Shown here piece by piece: positions 18,378-26,303 of a stretch of 64,000 nucleotides of DNA (position 1 is the first letter of the stretch; each line of letters starts with the position of its first letter). This DNA is from Methylotenera sp. Lineage in GTDB: Bacteria > Pseudomonadota > Gammaproteobacteria > Burkholderiales > Methylophilaceae. The notes beneath the pieces are model-generated. The model was not told the origin of the DNA. It saw only the letters and a program-made list of their open reading frames with translations, and did not search any database. The DNA lies in the NCBI RefSeq assembly GCF_030653755.1, contig NZ_JAURYU010000011.1, positions 62,001-126,000 of the forward strand, read 5' to 3'. The position numbers and the translations under genes are program-made.

Positions 18378-19034
18378 TTAAATACGCTCAAGTACAACGC
18401 CATGAATCACGTCTGCAACGTCCTCACAGCTATCAACGGCTTCTTCAAATAAATCGTAGAGTTCTTTTGAACGGATTAAGGTGCGTGCATCTTCAACTTC
18501 GGCAAATAGGCGTTGCATGCCTGAGCGCATGACGTGATCAGCTTCTCCTTCAATGCTGCTGATTTCTGCACAGGTGCGTAAAATGACTTCAGCATTTTTC
18601 ATGTCAGACAGCATGTTGACAGCTTCACGGACTTTTTCAGAAGCGCGTAATAAAATTTGCGCTAGTGCTACCATTTCTGGGGTAAAGCTTGAGTGACCAT
18701 AGATTTTTGCACTTTGTGGAATAGCTTCCATGTAATCAATGATGTCATCAAGTGCCATTGCTAGTTCGCGAATTTCACGACGGTCGAACGGGGTAATAAA
18801 TGTTTTATGTAGGGAGAGTAAAATTTCTTTTGTGTATTCGTCAGCTTCAGATTCAATTTTTCTAATTTCAGCAAAGTGCTCGTCGAACTTATCGCTGTCT
18901 CTCACGGCTGCCATCATCGCGAGTACTTTAGAGCCTTTAACTGCACAATCTGCAAGGCTATTAAATAGTACAAAATAATTGTCATTACGGGGTGTGATTG
19001 CCGCCATTAGGCGACCAAATGCAGCATTTGCCAT
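18378..19034 (-). CDS. DUF47 (PhoU-like) Pit accessory protein
   Basis: A 218-aa all-helical protein of the DUF47/PF01865 family, distantly related to PhoU, almost always encoded with PiT transporters and thought to modulate them. The acidic metal-binding type motifs ESEADEYTKEI (about 62-72) and DSCEDVADVIHGV near the C-terminus are present, as is DRREIRELAMALDDIIDYME. Co-directional with pit. Four Pho-like half-sites lie 22-60 nt upstream of its start. Confidence 0.92.
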   Translation of the reverse strand: MANAAFGRLMAAITPRNDNYFVLFNSLADCAVKGSKVLAMMAAVRDSDKFDEHFAEIRKIESEADEYTKEILLSLHKTFITPFDRREIRELAMALDDIIDYMEAIPQSAKIYGHSSFTPEMVALAQILLRASEKVREAVNMLSDMKNAEVILRTCAEISSIEGEADHVMRSGMQRLFAEVEDARTLIRSKELYDLFEEAVDSCEDVADVIHGVVLERI

Positions 19035-19055
19035 AATTCTTGAAGCTCCTAATTT

Positions 19056-19094
19056 ATTACAAATTTATTACTTTTAGATTACAAATTTATGAAT
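19056..19094 (-). promoter_or_regulatory. Four-half-site Pho-like box upstream of DUF47-pit
   Basis: Read on the minus strand ATTCAT, TGTAAT, AGTAAT and TGTAAT begin exactly 11 bp apart (plus-strand units at 19089, 19078, 19067 and 19056). TGTAAT is also the second half-site in the porin box. The site ends 22 nt from the start codon, close enough to suggest it may act in repression. The remaining 19095-19328 stretch holds only the prfB promoter region as far as I can see. Confidence 0.5.
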
Positions 19095-19295
19095 GTTGCA
19101 AGTTTAACCGTCTAGGCCAAAATCTGCGAGTATTTAAATTGATTTAATGGAACTTTTTTAAGATACATCAATAATTTTGTCTTTTTTAAAACGATTAAGT
19201 ATGGCTGCTCAAAGTATTTAGCGTAGATTGTACTGATGCTTTTCAGTCGACAAGCATTAGATCATCCTGCAATATGGTGTGATAAGCCTTTGCTG

Positions 19296-19301
19296 TATAA
19301 T
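19296..19301 (+). promoter_or_regulatory. Candidate -10 of prfB
   Basis: A perfect TATAAT lies 28 nt before the prfB start codon. I see no good -35 at 16-18 nt upstream, so the assignment rests on the -10 and its location. Confidence 0.4.
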
Positions 19302-19328
19302 GACGTTTTTTAGTAATACGTAAGCATT

Positions 19329-20433
19329 ATGGAAGCAGAACAACTCAATATTATTGCTAATCGTTTAGACGATTTAGGCGAGCGTAACCTTGCTCTTCGG
19401 GGGTATCTTTGACTTTGAGACAAAGAGCCAGCGTTTAGAAGAAGTCAATGGTCTACTGGAAGACCCCAAAATTTGGGATGACAATGCCAAAAGTCAGGCA
19501 TTAGGTAAAGAAAAACGTAGTCTTGAGATGGTAGTAGAGACGCTCACGCATGTGCAATCTGGGTTAAAAGATGCTCAAGAGCTGTTTGAGATGGCGCGTG
19601 AAGAAAATGACGATGATACTTTATTAAGTGTCGAGCAAGATTCGCTAGCACTTGAAAAGCAAATTGCCGAGATGGAATTCAGGCGCATGTTTTCTGGTGA
19701 GTTAGATGCTGCGAACTGTTTCATTGAGTTTCAATCAGGAAGTGGCGGCACTGAAGCGCAAGATTGGGCAAACATGCTGTTGCGTATGTATTTACGCTAT
19801 TGCGAGCGCAAAGGCTTTAAGGTTGAAGTGTTGGAAGAATCAGAAGGTGATGTGGCTGGTATTAAGGGCGCATCAATTAAAGTGTCTGGCGATTACGCCT
19901 ATGGTACTTTAAGAACTGAGAACGGCGTACATCGTTTAGTGCGTAAATCTCCATTTGATTCTAACGCTAAGCGCCACACTAGCTTTGCCAGCGTGCAGAT
20001 ATTCCCAGAAGTAGATGATTCGATTCAAATTGACATTAACCCTGCCGACTTGCGTGTTGATACGTATCGAGCGAGTGGTGCGGGTGGTCAGCACATTAAT
20101 AAAACTGATTCTGCGGTACGGATTACGCATATTCCGACTAATACCGTGGTGCAGTGTCAAAATGACCGTTCGCAACATCGCAATAGAGAAGAAGCGATGA
20201 ATATGCTGAAAGGTGCGCTTTACAATTTAGAGTTAAATAAGCGTAATCAAGAGAAACAAGCACTTGAAGATGCCAAAACCGATATTGGTTGGGGTCATCA
20301 AATCAGGTCTTATGTGTTAGATCAGTCACGTATTAAAGATTTACGTACTGGTGTGGAAATTGGCAATACGCAAGGCGTGCTGGATGGCGACCTTGATCCA
20401 TTTATTACCGAAAGTTTGAAGCAGGGAGTGTAG
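19329..20433 (+). CDS. prfB: Peptide chain release factor 2 (programmed +1 frameshift)
   Basis: Recognises UGA and UAA stop codons. Translation starts at ATG 19329, reads 27 codons ([15 protein letters not shown]...RGYL) and meets an in-frame TGA at 19410-19412. The slippery CTT-TGA-C with an upstream GGGGG Shine-Dalgarno-like element is the classic autoregulatory site; a +1 shift continues at GAC 19411, so the coding sequence is 19329-19409 joined to 19411-20433, 367 aa (365 in E. coli). The SPF tripeptide anticodon motif is in [11 protein letters not shown] and the catalytic GGQ in [14 protein letters not shown]. lysS follows after one base, as in E. coli. Confidence 0.97.
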
Positions 20434-20434
20434 T

Positions 20435-21997
20435 GTGAGTAACGTGCAAAATAATGAACAAAATAATCAGCAGATTAATGAAGCGCCAGCAATCGATGAA
20501 AACCATGTGATTGCGGAGCGCCGTGAGAAATTAAAAGCGATTCGTGAAAATGCTAAGCTTAATGGCAGCGTTGCTTTTCCAAATGACTTTAAACCAGAGC
20601 AACATGCTGCGGGCTTGCATGCTGAATTTGGTGGTTTTGATAATGAAGTACTACAACCTAGAGCCGTACATGTGAGCATCGCTGGTCGCATGATGCTTAA
20701 ACGTGTGATGGGTAAAGCAAGTTTTGCCACAGTGCAAGATAGCACTGGTCGTATTCAACTGTTTATTTCTAAAGACAATTTCACTGATGATAATAGTGAA
20801 GCTGTTTACGATGCATTTAAGCATTGGGATTTAGGCGATATTATTGCGGCTAAAGGCGTGTTGTTTAAAACTAAAACGGGTGAGCTTTCAGTTAAAGTGT
20901 CTGAGTTGCGTTTATTGACTAAATCATTGCGTCCATTACCAGAGAAGTTTCATGGCTTGCAAGATCAAGAAGTTAAATATCGCCAGCGCTATGTTGATTT
21001 AATGGTGTCTGAAGAAACGCGTGCAACCTTTATTGCACGTAGTAAAGTGGTGTCAGCAATTCGTAGCTTTATGCTTGAGAATCAATTCTTAGAAGTAGAA
21101 ACGCCAATGTTGCACCCGATTCCAGGTGGCGCATCAGCTAAGCCTTTTATTACGCACCATAATGCATTAGATATGCAAATGTATATGCGTATTGCACCTG
21201 AGCTATATCTAAAACGTTTGGTAGTGGGTGGCTTTGAGCGTGTGTTCGAGGTGAATCGTAACTTCCGTAATGAAGGCTTAAGCGTTCGCCATAATCCAGA
21301 ATTCACCATGATGGAATTTTATGCGGCTTATACTGATTACCTATGGTTGATGGACTTTACTGAACGTTGTATTCGCGCGGCTGCGATTGCTGCTTGTGGT
21401 ACAGCGGTATTGCAATATCAAGGTCGCGAATTGGATTTAAGTAAGCCTTTTCAACGTTTAACCATTGTTGGCGCAATTCAAAAATACGCACCGCAATACA
21501 CGCTTGAGCAGTTGAACGACGCAAACTTCTTGCGTGCTGAAATACTTAAATTTGGTACCAAACCATTTGATCACGCAGGCTTAGGTGCACTGCAATTAGC
21601 TTTGTTTGAAGAAACCGCAGAGAGCCAATTATGGGAGCCTACCTATATTATTGATTATCCTGTTGAGGTGTCACCATTGGCACGAGCATCAGACAAAAAC
21701 CCTGAGATTACAGAGCGATTTGAGTTGTTTGTGACAGGGCGTGAAATCGCTAACGGTTTTAGTGAGTTAAATGATGCAGAAGACCAAGCCGCACGCTTCC
21801 ATGCGCAAGTGAAGGCCAAAGAGGCGGGTGATCATGAAGCGATGTATTACGATGCAGACTTTATCCGCGCACTAGAATACGGTATGCCACCGACAGGTGG
21901 TTGTGGTATTGGTATCGACCGCTTAGTGATGATGATTACTGATAGTGCAAGCATTCGCGATGTGATTTTATTCCCACATATGCGTCCAGAAGCTTAA
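20435..21997 (+). CDS. lysS: Lysyl-tRNA synthetase (class II)
   Basis: Charges tRNA-Lys. The 520 residues show the N-terminal OB-fold anticodon-binding domain (about 70-175; [23 protein letters not shown]) and the class II catalytic core: motif 1 around [16 protein letters not shown], motif 2 [26 protein letters not shown], and motif 3 [18 protein letters not shown] near the C-terminus. The start is GTG at 20435, one base after the prfB stop; the first 18 residues are Asn/Gln-rich. Co-transcribed with prfB. Confidence 0.97.
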   Translation: MSNVQNNEQNNQQINEAPAIDENHVIAERREKLKAIRENAKLNGSVAFPNDFKPEQHAAGLHAEFGGFDNEVLQPRAVHVSIAGRMMLKRVMGKASFATVQDSTGRIQLFISKDNFTDDNSEAVYDAFKHWDLGDIIAAKGVLFKTKTGELSVKVSELRLLTKSLRPLPEKFHGLQDQEVKYRQRYVDLMVSEETRATFIARSKVVSAIRSFMLENQFLEVETPMLHPIPGGASAKPFITHHNALDMQMYMRIAPELYLKRLVVGGFERVFEVNRNFRNEGLSVRHNPEFTMMEFYAAYTDYLWLMDFTERCIRAAAIAACGTAVLQYQGRELDLSKPFQRLTIVGAIQKYAPQYTLEQLNDANFLRAEILKFGTKPFDHAGLGALQLALFEETAESQLWEPTYIIDYPVEVSPLARASDKNPEITERFELFVTGREIANGFSELNDAEDQAARFHAQVKAKEAGDHEAMYYDADFIRALEYGMPPTGGCGIGIDRLVMMITDSASIRDVILFPHMRPEA

Positions 21998-22039
21998 GCC
22001 TGAATATACATTAAGCTTTATCCAATAGCTTTACTTGGG

Positions 22040-22071
22040 CCCTGATTAGTAAATACTAATTGGGGTTTTTT
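22040..22071 (+). terminator. Terminator after lysS
   Basis: CCC (22040-22042) and ATTAGT (22045-22050) pair with ACTAAT (22055-22060) and GGGG (22062-22065) around AAAT, followed by T6. Confidence 0.8.
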
Positions 22072-22118
22072 GTTGTAAAAATACAACATTTATGTCATTT
22101 TTATGATAAATGTAGTTC

Positions 22119-22135
22119 TGTCATCAAACTGTAAT
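22119..22135 (+). promoter_or_regulatory. PhoB box of the porin gene
   Basis: TGTCAT (22119-22124) and TGTAAT (22130-22135) are 11 bp apart, with C before each T as in the enteric consensus. A weak -10 (CAAAAT) lies 10 nt further. The start codon is 70 nt downstream. Confidence 0.75.
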
Positions 22136-22204
22136 ACAGCTATCGCAAAATCCCTCTTGTTGAAAAAACGCAGTAAATAACTATTAAACTAAGAGGGAAT
22201 TGAA

Positions 22205-23656
22205 ATGAACTACAAATTACGTAGCTTGGTGGCAGCGACTATCACTGGTTCACTAATGTTAGGTCTTGCTCAACATGCTTCGGCAGATTCTACCACTGAC
22301 ATTGTGAATGCGTTGATTACTAAAGGGGTATTAACCGAGGAAGAGGGTGCTTTGCTTACCAAGGGCCGTGATAGTGAAATAGACACACAAAAGAAAAAAG
22401 AGAAAAAGTTTTCTTCTGGCAAAGTTGGTGGGGCAGTGAATATCCGTGGTTACTTACAAGTGCGTAACACCACCATGCTTGGTGGAGATGACGTAGGTGT
22501 CAACCTATTCTCAGATCGCTCAGTTGGTAATGATCGCTCTTTGGGTGACCAAGATAAAAACTTTTTAATTCGTCGAGCACGTGTCATTTTATTTGGCGAC
22601 ATTGGTGAGCGTTTGTACTATTACATTCAGCCTGACTTTGCATCTTCTACAGGAGATACTGGTAATATCGCACAACTACGCGATGCTTATGGCGATTTAA
22701 AATTAACTAAAGACAATGTGCATAGGATTCGCGTAGGTCAATCTAAAGTACCTTATGGTTTTGAGAATTTACAATCGTCACAAAATCGCTTGGCTTTAGA
22801 TCGTGCGGATGCATTAAATAGTGCTGTAAAAGATGAGCGTGATTTAGGTGCTTTCTACTATTATACGCCACTAGAAACACAAGCATTGTTTAAAGAGATT
22901 GGTAAATTAGGCTTGAAACACTCAGGCGATTATGGCCAGTTTGCCTTTGGTGCATATAATGGCCAAGGTGCAAACCAGCGTGAGCGCAACGACAATTATC
23001 ACATGGTGGCACGGTATACGCATCCGTGGAAAACAGAATCTGGACAGATCTACGAAGCAGGTATTCAGGCATATACTGGCGATTATGTTCCAGTATCCGT
23101 ATCATCATCAACAAGTCAATATCGAAGAAGAGACCCTATATCTGGTGTAATTTCAGGAGCTACACCTGGAATTGCCGCAGAGGGGCGCAATGGGTTTAAG
23201 GACGAACGTGTTGGTGTCAGCTTTATGATGTATCCACAACCATTTGGTTTACAGGCTGAGTGGAACTGGGGTAAAACACCAGGCTTAGATATTGCTGCCA
23301 ATGAGATTCAACAAAAAAGCTTAAATGGTGGCTATATTCAAGCGATGTATAAAATTGATAATTTCCAAGTTTTTGATACTAATGGCACTTTGATTCCATT
23401 TGTCAAATGGCAATACTTCGATGGTTACAATAAAGCTGAATCTAATGCGGCACAGAATAAAGTTAACGATTGGGAAATTGGTGCTGAATGGCAAATCGCT
23501 CCTGAGGTTGAGTTAGTGGCCTATTACCATCGCATGAAGCGCTCTAATCTTGTGCGTGGCGCATCTGCTGCAAATGCTGCTTTAGGTGGTCCATCAACTG
23601 ATTACGAGGTATTTAACGCAGATGCACTTCGCGTGCAGTTGCAATATAACTTCTAA
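22205..23656 (+). CDS. Phosphate-selective porin (OprO/OprP family)
   Basis: Outer-membrane beta-barrel, 483 aa, with a signal peptide (about 1-27, cleavage after AQHASA) and a C-terminal Phe (QLQYNF) required for barrel assembly. After a short charged linker (about 45-75) the barrel starts with AVNIRGYLQVRN; FLIRRARVILFGDIGERLYYYIQPDF and LRDAYGDLKL match the Porin_O_P (PF07396) pattern. Pseudomonas OprP/OprO carry phosphate and polyphosphate. The Pho box upstream agrees with phosphate uptake upstream of PstS. Specificity is inferred, not shown. Confidence 0.88.
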   Translation: MNYKLRSLVAATITGSLMLGLAQHASADSTTDIVNALITKGVLTEEEGALLTKGRDSEIDTQKKKEKKFSSGKVGGAVNIRGYLQVRNTTMLGGDDVGVNLFSDRSVGNDRSLGDQDKNFLIRRARVILFGDIGERLYYYIQPDFASSTGDTGNIAQLRDAYGDLKLTKDNVHRIRVGQSKVPYGFENLQSSQNRLALDRADALNSAVKDERDLGAFYYYTPLETQALFKEIGKLGLKHSGDYGQFAFGAYNGQGANQRERNDNYHMVARYTHPWKTESGQIYEAGIQAYTGDYVPVSVSSSTSQYRRRDPISGVISGATPGIAAEGRNGFKDERVGVSFMMYPQPFGLQAEWNWGKTPGLDIAANEIQQKSLNGGYIQAMYKIDNFQVFDTNGTLIPFVKWQYFDGYNKAESNAAQNKVNDWEIGAEWQIAPEVELVAYYHRMKRSNLVRGASAANAALGGPSTDYEVFNADALRVQLQYNF

Positions 23657-23729
23657 ATTAATTTAATGTAGATTTAGTAGGTAATAGCAGTACTTTTAAT
23701 CTTAAATTAAGATCGATGTTCTAAAATAG

Positions 23730-23758
23730 CCACCTTAGATGCTTAAGGTGGTTTTTTT
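23730..23758 (+). terminator. Terminator after the porin gene
   Basis: CCACCTTA (23730-23737) pairs with TAAGGTGG (23744-23751), followed by T7. It lies only about 14 nt before the next gene, whose Shine-Dalgarno follows directly. Confidence 0.88.
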
Positions 23759-23771
23759 ATAGGTGGTGCTT

Positions 23772-24461
23772 GTGTTGAATATGTTCAAATATAGTTTATT
23801 AATTGGGTCAGTCTTGATGTTTTTAACTACTCGTGCATGTGCTGAGAGTGTTGAGGATGGACGTGCTTGGTTAAATCTGACGGTTACTGGGGCTTTACCT
23901 ACAGAGGGATGGCGTTGGTATGCTGAATTGCAACCTCGCTTACGAGAAGAGGGCGCGCATTTGGATCAAGTGTTGATGCGCCCAGCAGTTTATTATCAAT
24001 TAACTGAGCAGAGCAGTATTTGGGCAGGTTATGCGCATGTGGTGACGCACCCAGTGAGTAGGTCTGCATTTGATGAGCATCGGCTATGGCAACAATATCT
24101 GTATCAGTTTGCACACATCAACAATATTGCTATACAAAGCCGTACACGTCTGGAGCAAAGGTTTATTGAAAATGCGGATGACACCGGGCATAAGTTAAGG
24201 CAAATGTTGAGATTTGTAGCGTCTTCTGGGGTGCATCCTAAGCTTAGTTGGGTGTTTTATGATGAGTATTTTATTAATTTAAATAATACTGATTATGGTG
24301 CGCAAAAAGGTTTTGACCAAAATCGTGCATTTTTGGGTGGAAATTGGACGCTTAGTCCTGAGGCTAAGATAGAGCTTGGTTATTTAAATCAGTATGTTAA
24401 AACTAAACAAGCTAATTTTATGAATCATGTGTTTTCCACGACGCTCATTTTTTCATTTTAG
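23772..24461 (+). CDS. DUF2490 outer-membrane-type protein
   Basis: About 229 aa with an N-terminal signal peptide (MFKYSLLIGSVLMFLTTRACA, cleavage near ACA-ES). The rest alternates aromatic and polar residues as in beta-barrels (RAWLNLTVTG, WRWYAELQPRLREEG, RTRLEQRF, LGGNWTLSP, ending LIFSF) and matches the DUF2490 pattern, a family of predicted outer-membrane proteins of unknown function. The start is uncertain: GTG 23772 or TTG 23775 fit the AGGTGG at 23761-23766 best, ATG 23781 begins the signal peptide. The porin terminator separates it partly from the Pho-controlled porin, so read-through expression is possible. Confidence 0.7.
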   Translation: MLNMFKYSLLIGSVLMFLTTRACAESVEDGRAWLNLTVTGALPTEGWRWYAELQPRLREEGAHLDQVLMRPAVYYQLTEQSSIWAGYAHVVTHPVSRSAFDEHRLWQQYLYQFAHINNIAIQSRTRLEQRFIENADDTGHKLRQMLRFVASSGVHPKLSWVFYDEYFINLNNTDYGAQKGFDQNRAFLGGNWTLSPEAKIELGYLNQYVKTKQANFMNHVFSTTLIFSF

Positions 24462-24514
24462 ATGTTTGCGCTAAATATATAACTACTTGAATGGACTATT
24501 CAACTTCACTTATT

Positions 24515-24567
24515 TATTAAACCAAGGTTATTAAATCTGGGCTATTAAATCAAGCCGCATTATTAAA
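24515..24567. repeat. Four TATTAAA-containing degenerate repeats
   Basis: Units of about 14 bp such as GGTTATTAAATCTG and GGCTATTAAATCAA are repeated between the DUF2490 stop and a terminator. The copies are too degenerate and too few for a CRISPR array. Confidence 0.45.
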
Positions 24568-24595
24568 CCTCTTTTCGCACCAGTTTGCACAATTC

Positions 24596-24620
24596 ACGCA
24601 CTTTAAAAGTGCGTATTTTT
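24596..24620 (+). terminator. Terminator after DUF2490 gene
   Basis: ACGCACTT (24596-24603) pairs with AAGTGCGT (24607-24614) around TAA, followed by ATTTTTTA. Confidence 0.75.
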
Positions 24621-24803
24621 TATTCTTTATACGTGATTTAGTTTGAAAATCCGTCATCTCTTCGTGTACTTTTAAGCATTGACGCCATCTGTAGTCAGGT
24701 TTCTGAAAGTTGGAACGAGAATTGCTATTTATTCATTAAGTAATCCTGTTTTGTATTGAATAAGTCTTTATAGACTTTGTTTAATGGTAGCGAGGAGAGC
24801 ATC

Positions 24804-25775
24804 ATGAATAAACATTTTTCAGCTTTATTATGTACTGTATGGTTTCATTTGCTTTTTACAGGCATGGCATCTGCATCACCATCATCTGAAATGGTGAGTA
24901 AGCTCAACGCACAGGTTTTACGTGTACAAGTTAAACACAATAATGGTAATCATGGTTTGGGGTCAGCAGTGGTGATTGATAAAGACCAAGTAGTGACCAA
25001 CTGCCATGTGGTGACTGATGCACATGACGTGCATGTGATGGTTAACGGTGTAGCGCATGTTGCTACCGAAGTGAGGCCTGATTGGCATCATGATCTATGT
25101 ATTTTAACCGTGGCTAACTTAGATGCGCCTATTGCAAAAGTTGGTGCCAGTAAAACTCTAAAATATGAAACCCCAGTATTTACTATTGGGTATCCTGATA
25201 AGACCACCGAGCCTGTGAATACATTTGGTGTGGTTAAGGGAATGTTCCCTTTGGATGATGGCGTAGTGATTCGTGCTACTAGCCCTTTTAGATTGGGTGC
25301 TAGTGGTGGAGGTGTGTTTGATGAGATGGGTAGTTTAGTCGGCATCATCACATTAAAGAGCCGCGGTAGCCAAGCCCATTATTACTATATGCCAGTAGAG
25401 TGGGTGCAAGCACTCAAGCATAAGCCAGCTCAGGCATTAGGCACTAAAAGTGAGAAACCTTTTTGGGCCGTTGGTGCAAGTGAGCAGCCTTATTTTATGC
25501 AAGTAGTGAAGCCTTATATCTCACATGACTGGAAATCACTGTTAGCGGTTTCTCGTGAATGGGTAAATGCTGAGCCTGATACTGCTGAGTCTTGGTTCTA
25601 CTTAGCGACAGCTGAATACGAAACAAAAGACTACAATAAAGCGGGTGAGCATTTTAGAAAGGTGTTGGCAATTAATGATGATCACCGTCAAGCACTCGAG
25701 TATTTAAATAAAATTACTGAAAAAACTGCTAGCGCTAAAGTTAATTTTGATCAATTGGCATTGTTAGCTAAATAG
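24804..25775 (+). CDS. Secreted trypsin-like serine protease with TPR tail
   Basis: A 323-aa exported protein. The signal peptide ends near GMASA (about 24). The protease domain shows the trypsin-like triad: His68 in TNCHVV, Asp97 in WHHDLCIL and Ser167 in LGASGGGVF. There is no PDZ domain, so it is not a standard HtrA/Deg protein; instead the C-terminal third (about 225-315) reads as tetratricopeptide-like helices (AESWFYLATAEYETKDYNKAGEHF). ATG 24804 has GAGGAG upstream. A clear paralogue lies at 40859-41911. Substrate unknown; envelope protein quality control is one possibility. Confidence 0.82.
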   Translation: MNKHFSALLCTVWFHLLFTGMASASPSSEMVSKLNAQVLRVQVKHNNGNHGLGSAVVIDKDQVVTNCHVVTDAHDVHVMVNGVAHVATEVRPDWHHDLCILTVANLDAPIAKVGASKTLKYETPVFTIGYPDKTTEPVNTFGVVKGMFPLDDGVVIRATSPFRLGASGGGVFDEMGSLVGIITLKSRGSQAHYYYMPVEWVQALKHKPAQALGTKSEKPFWAVGASEQPYFMQVVKPYISHDWKSLLAVSREWVNAEPDTAESWFYLATAEYETKDYNKAGEHFRKVLAINDDHRQALEYLNKITEKTASAKVNFDQLALLAK

Positions 25776-25789
25776 TTTGGTAAAAGGTC

Positions 25790-25827
25790 TTAATTAAGAG
25801 CTTAGTGCAAACTAAGCAGTTAATTAA
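25790..25827. terminator. Bidirectional hairpin between convergent genes
   Basis: GCTTAGT (25800-25806) pairs with ACTAAGC (25811-25817), extended by TTAATTAA on both sides with a GA/AG mismatch. It lies exactly between the protease and response regulator stop codons. Confidence 0.65.
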
Positions 25828-26295
25828 CTACTCAGAAGTCTGGTTGATATGTACTACTGGCGTTACTGCAGCGTTGAGTGATTTCAAATGACGATACAAA
25901 ATACGAGTTTCAAGCAGGTTCCAAACACGTAACATTGCTTCAATCGTATCAAATGGCTTGGTTAAAAAGTCTTTGGCACCTAGTGCCAAAGCTTTTCTTT
26001 TTGCACTGATTGTGGCATCTGCTGTTAGCACTAGCACTGGTAAATACTCATCTTTAGGAATGTGCCGTGATAGCATTTCTAACACCGCATAGCCATCTAG
26101 TTCTGGCATCATTAAATCGAGCAAGATTAAGTCAGGCTCAAAAGCTTTGTATAAATCTAAGGCACGCGTAGAGTCTGCCGTGCTGATGACCTGATGAAAA
26201 CCTTCTCTTGTTAATAGGTCTTCTAGTAGCTTTAAATTAGCTTCCGCGTCATCTACAATTAAAATTTTGGCGTTTAATATTTCAGCCTCGTTCAT
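25828..26295 (-). CDS. Stand-alone receiver-domain response regulator
   Basis: A 155-aa protein consisting of one receiver domain: acidic pair D15-D16, phosphoacceptor D60 in LILLDLMMPELDG, Thr in VLVLTADA, and Lys in FLTKPF. The C-terminal 30 residues carry no recognisable output domain. The receiver resembles those of RpfG-type proteins but the HD-GYP part is absent. It lies 8 nt after the hybrid kinase and is presumably its partner or a phosphate sink; the effector may be a protein-protein contact. Confidence 0.9.
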   Translation of the reverse strand: MNEAEILNAKILIVDDAEANLKLLEDLLTREGFHQVISTADSTRALDLYKAFEPDLILLDLMMPELDGYAVLEMLSRHIPKDEYLPVLVLTADATISAKRKALALGAKDFLTKPFDTIEAMLRVWNLLETRILYRHLKSLNAAVTPVVHINQTSE

Positions 26296-26303
26296 TTTAT
26301 TTC

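Larger units (their letters stand above)
24462..24803. other. Intergenic region with short repeats and a hairpin
   Basis: A 342-nt gap without a credible gene. TATTAAA occurs at 24515, 24529, 24543 and 24561 (spacing 14, 14, 18) within similar flanks. A terminator hairpin follows at 24596-24614. The last 150 nt must hold the promoter of the trypsin-like gene, but I see no strong -35/-10 pair. Confidence 0.6.

Noticed and set aside
19390..19410. prfB start within the second reading frame
   Set aside because: The first 27 codons in the other frame plus the TGA slippery site show that RF2 starts at 19329.
24515..24567. Possible CRISPR-like repeats
   Set aside because: Units are only about 14 bp, degenerate and without distinct spacers of constant length; no cas genes.
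24804..25775. HtrA/DegP annotation for the trypsin-like proteins
   Set aside because: The H-D-S triad fits but both proteins lack PDZ domains and carry TPR-like tails instead, so the Deg name is not used.
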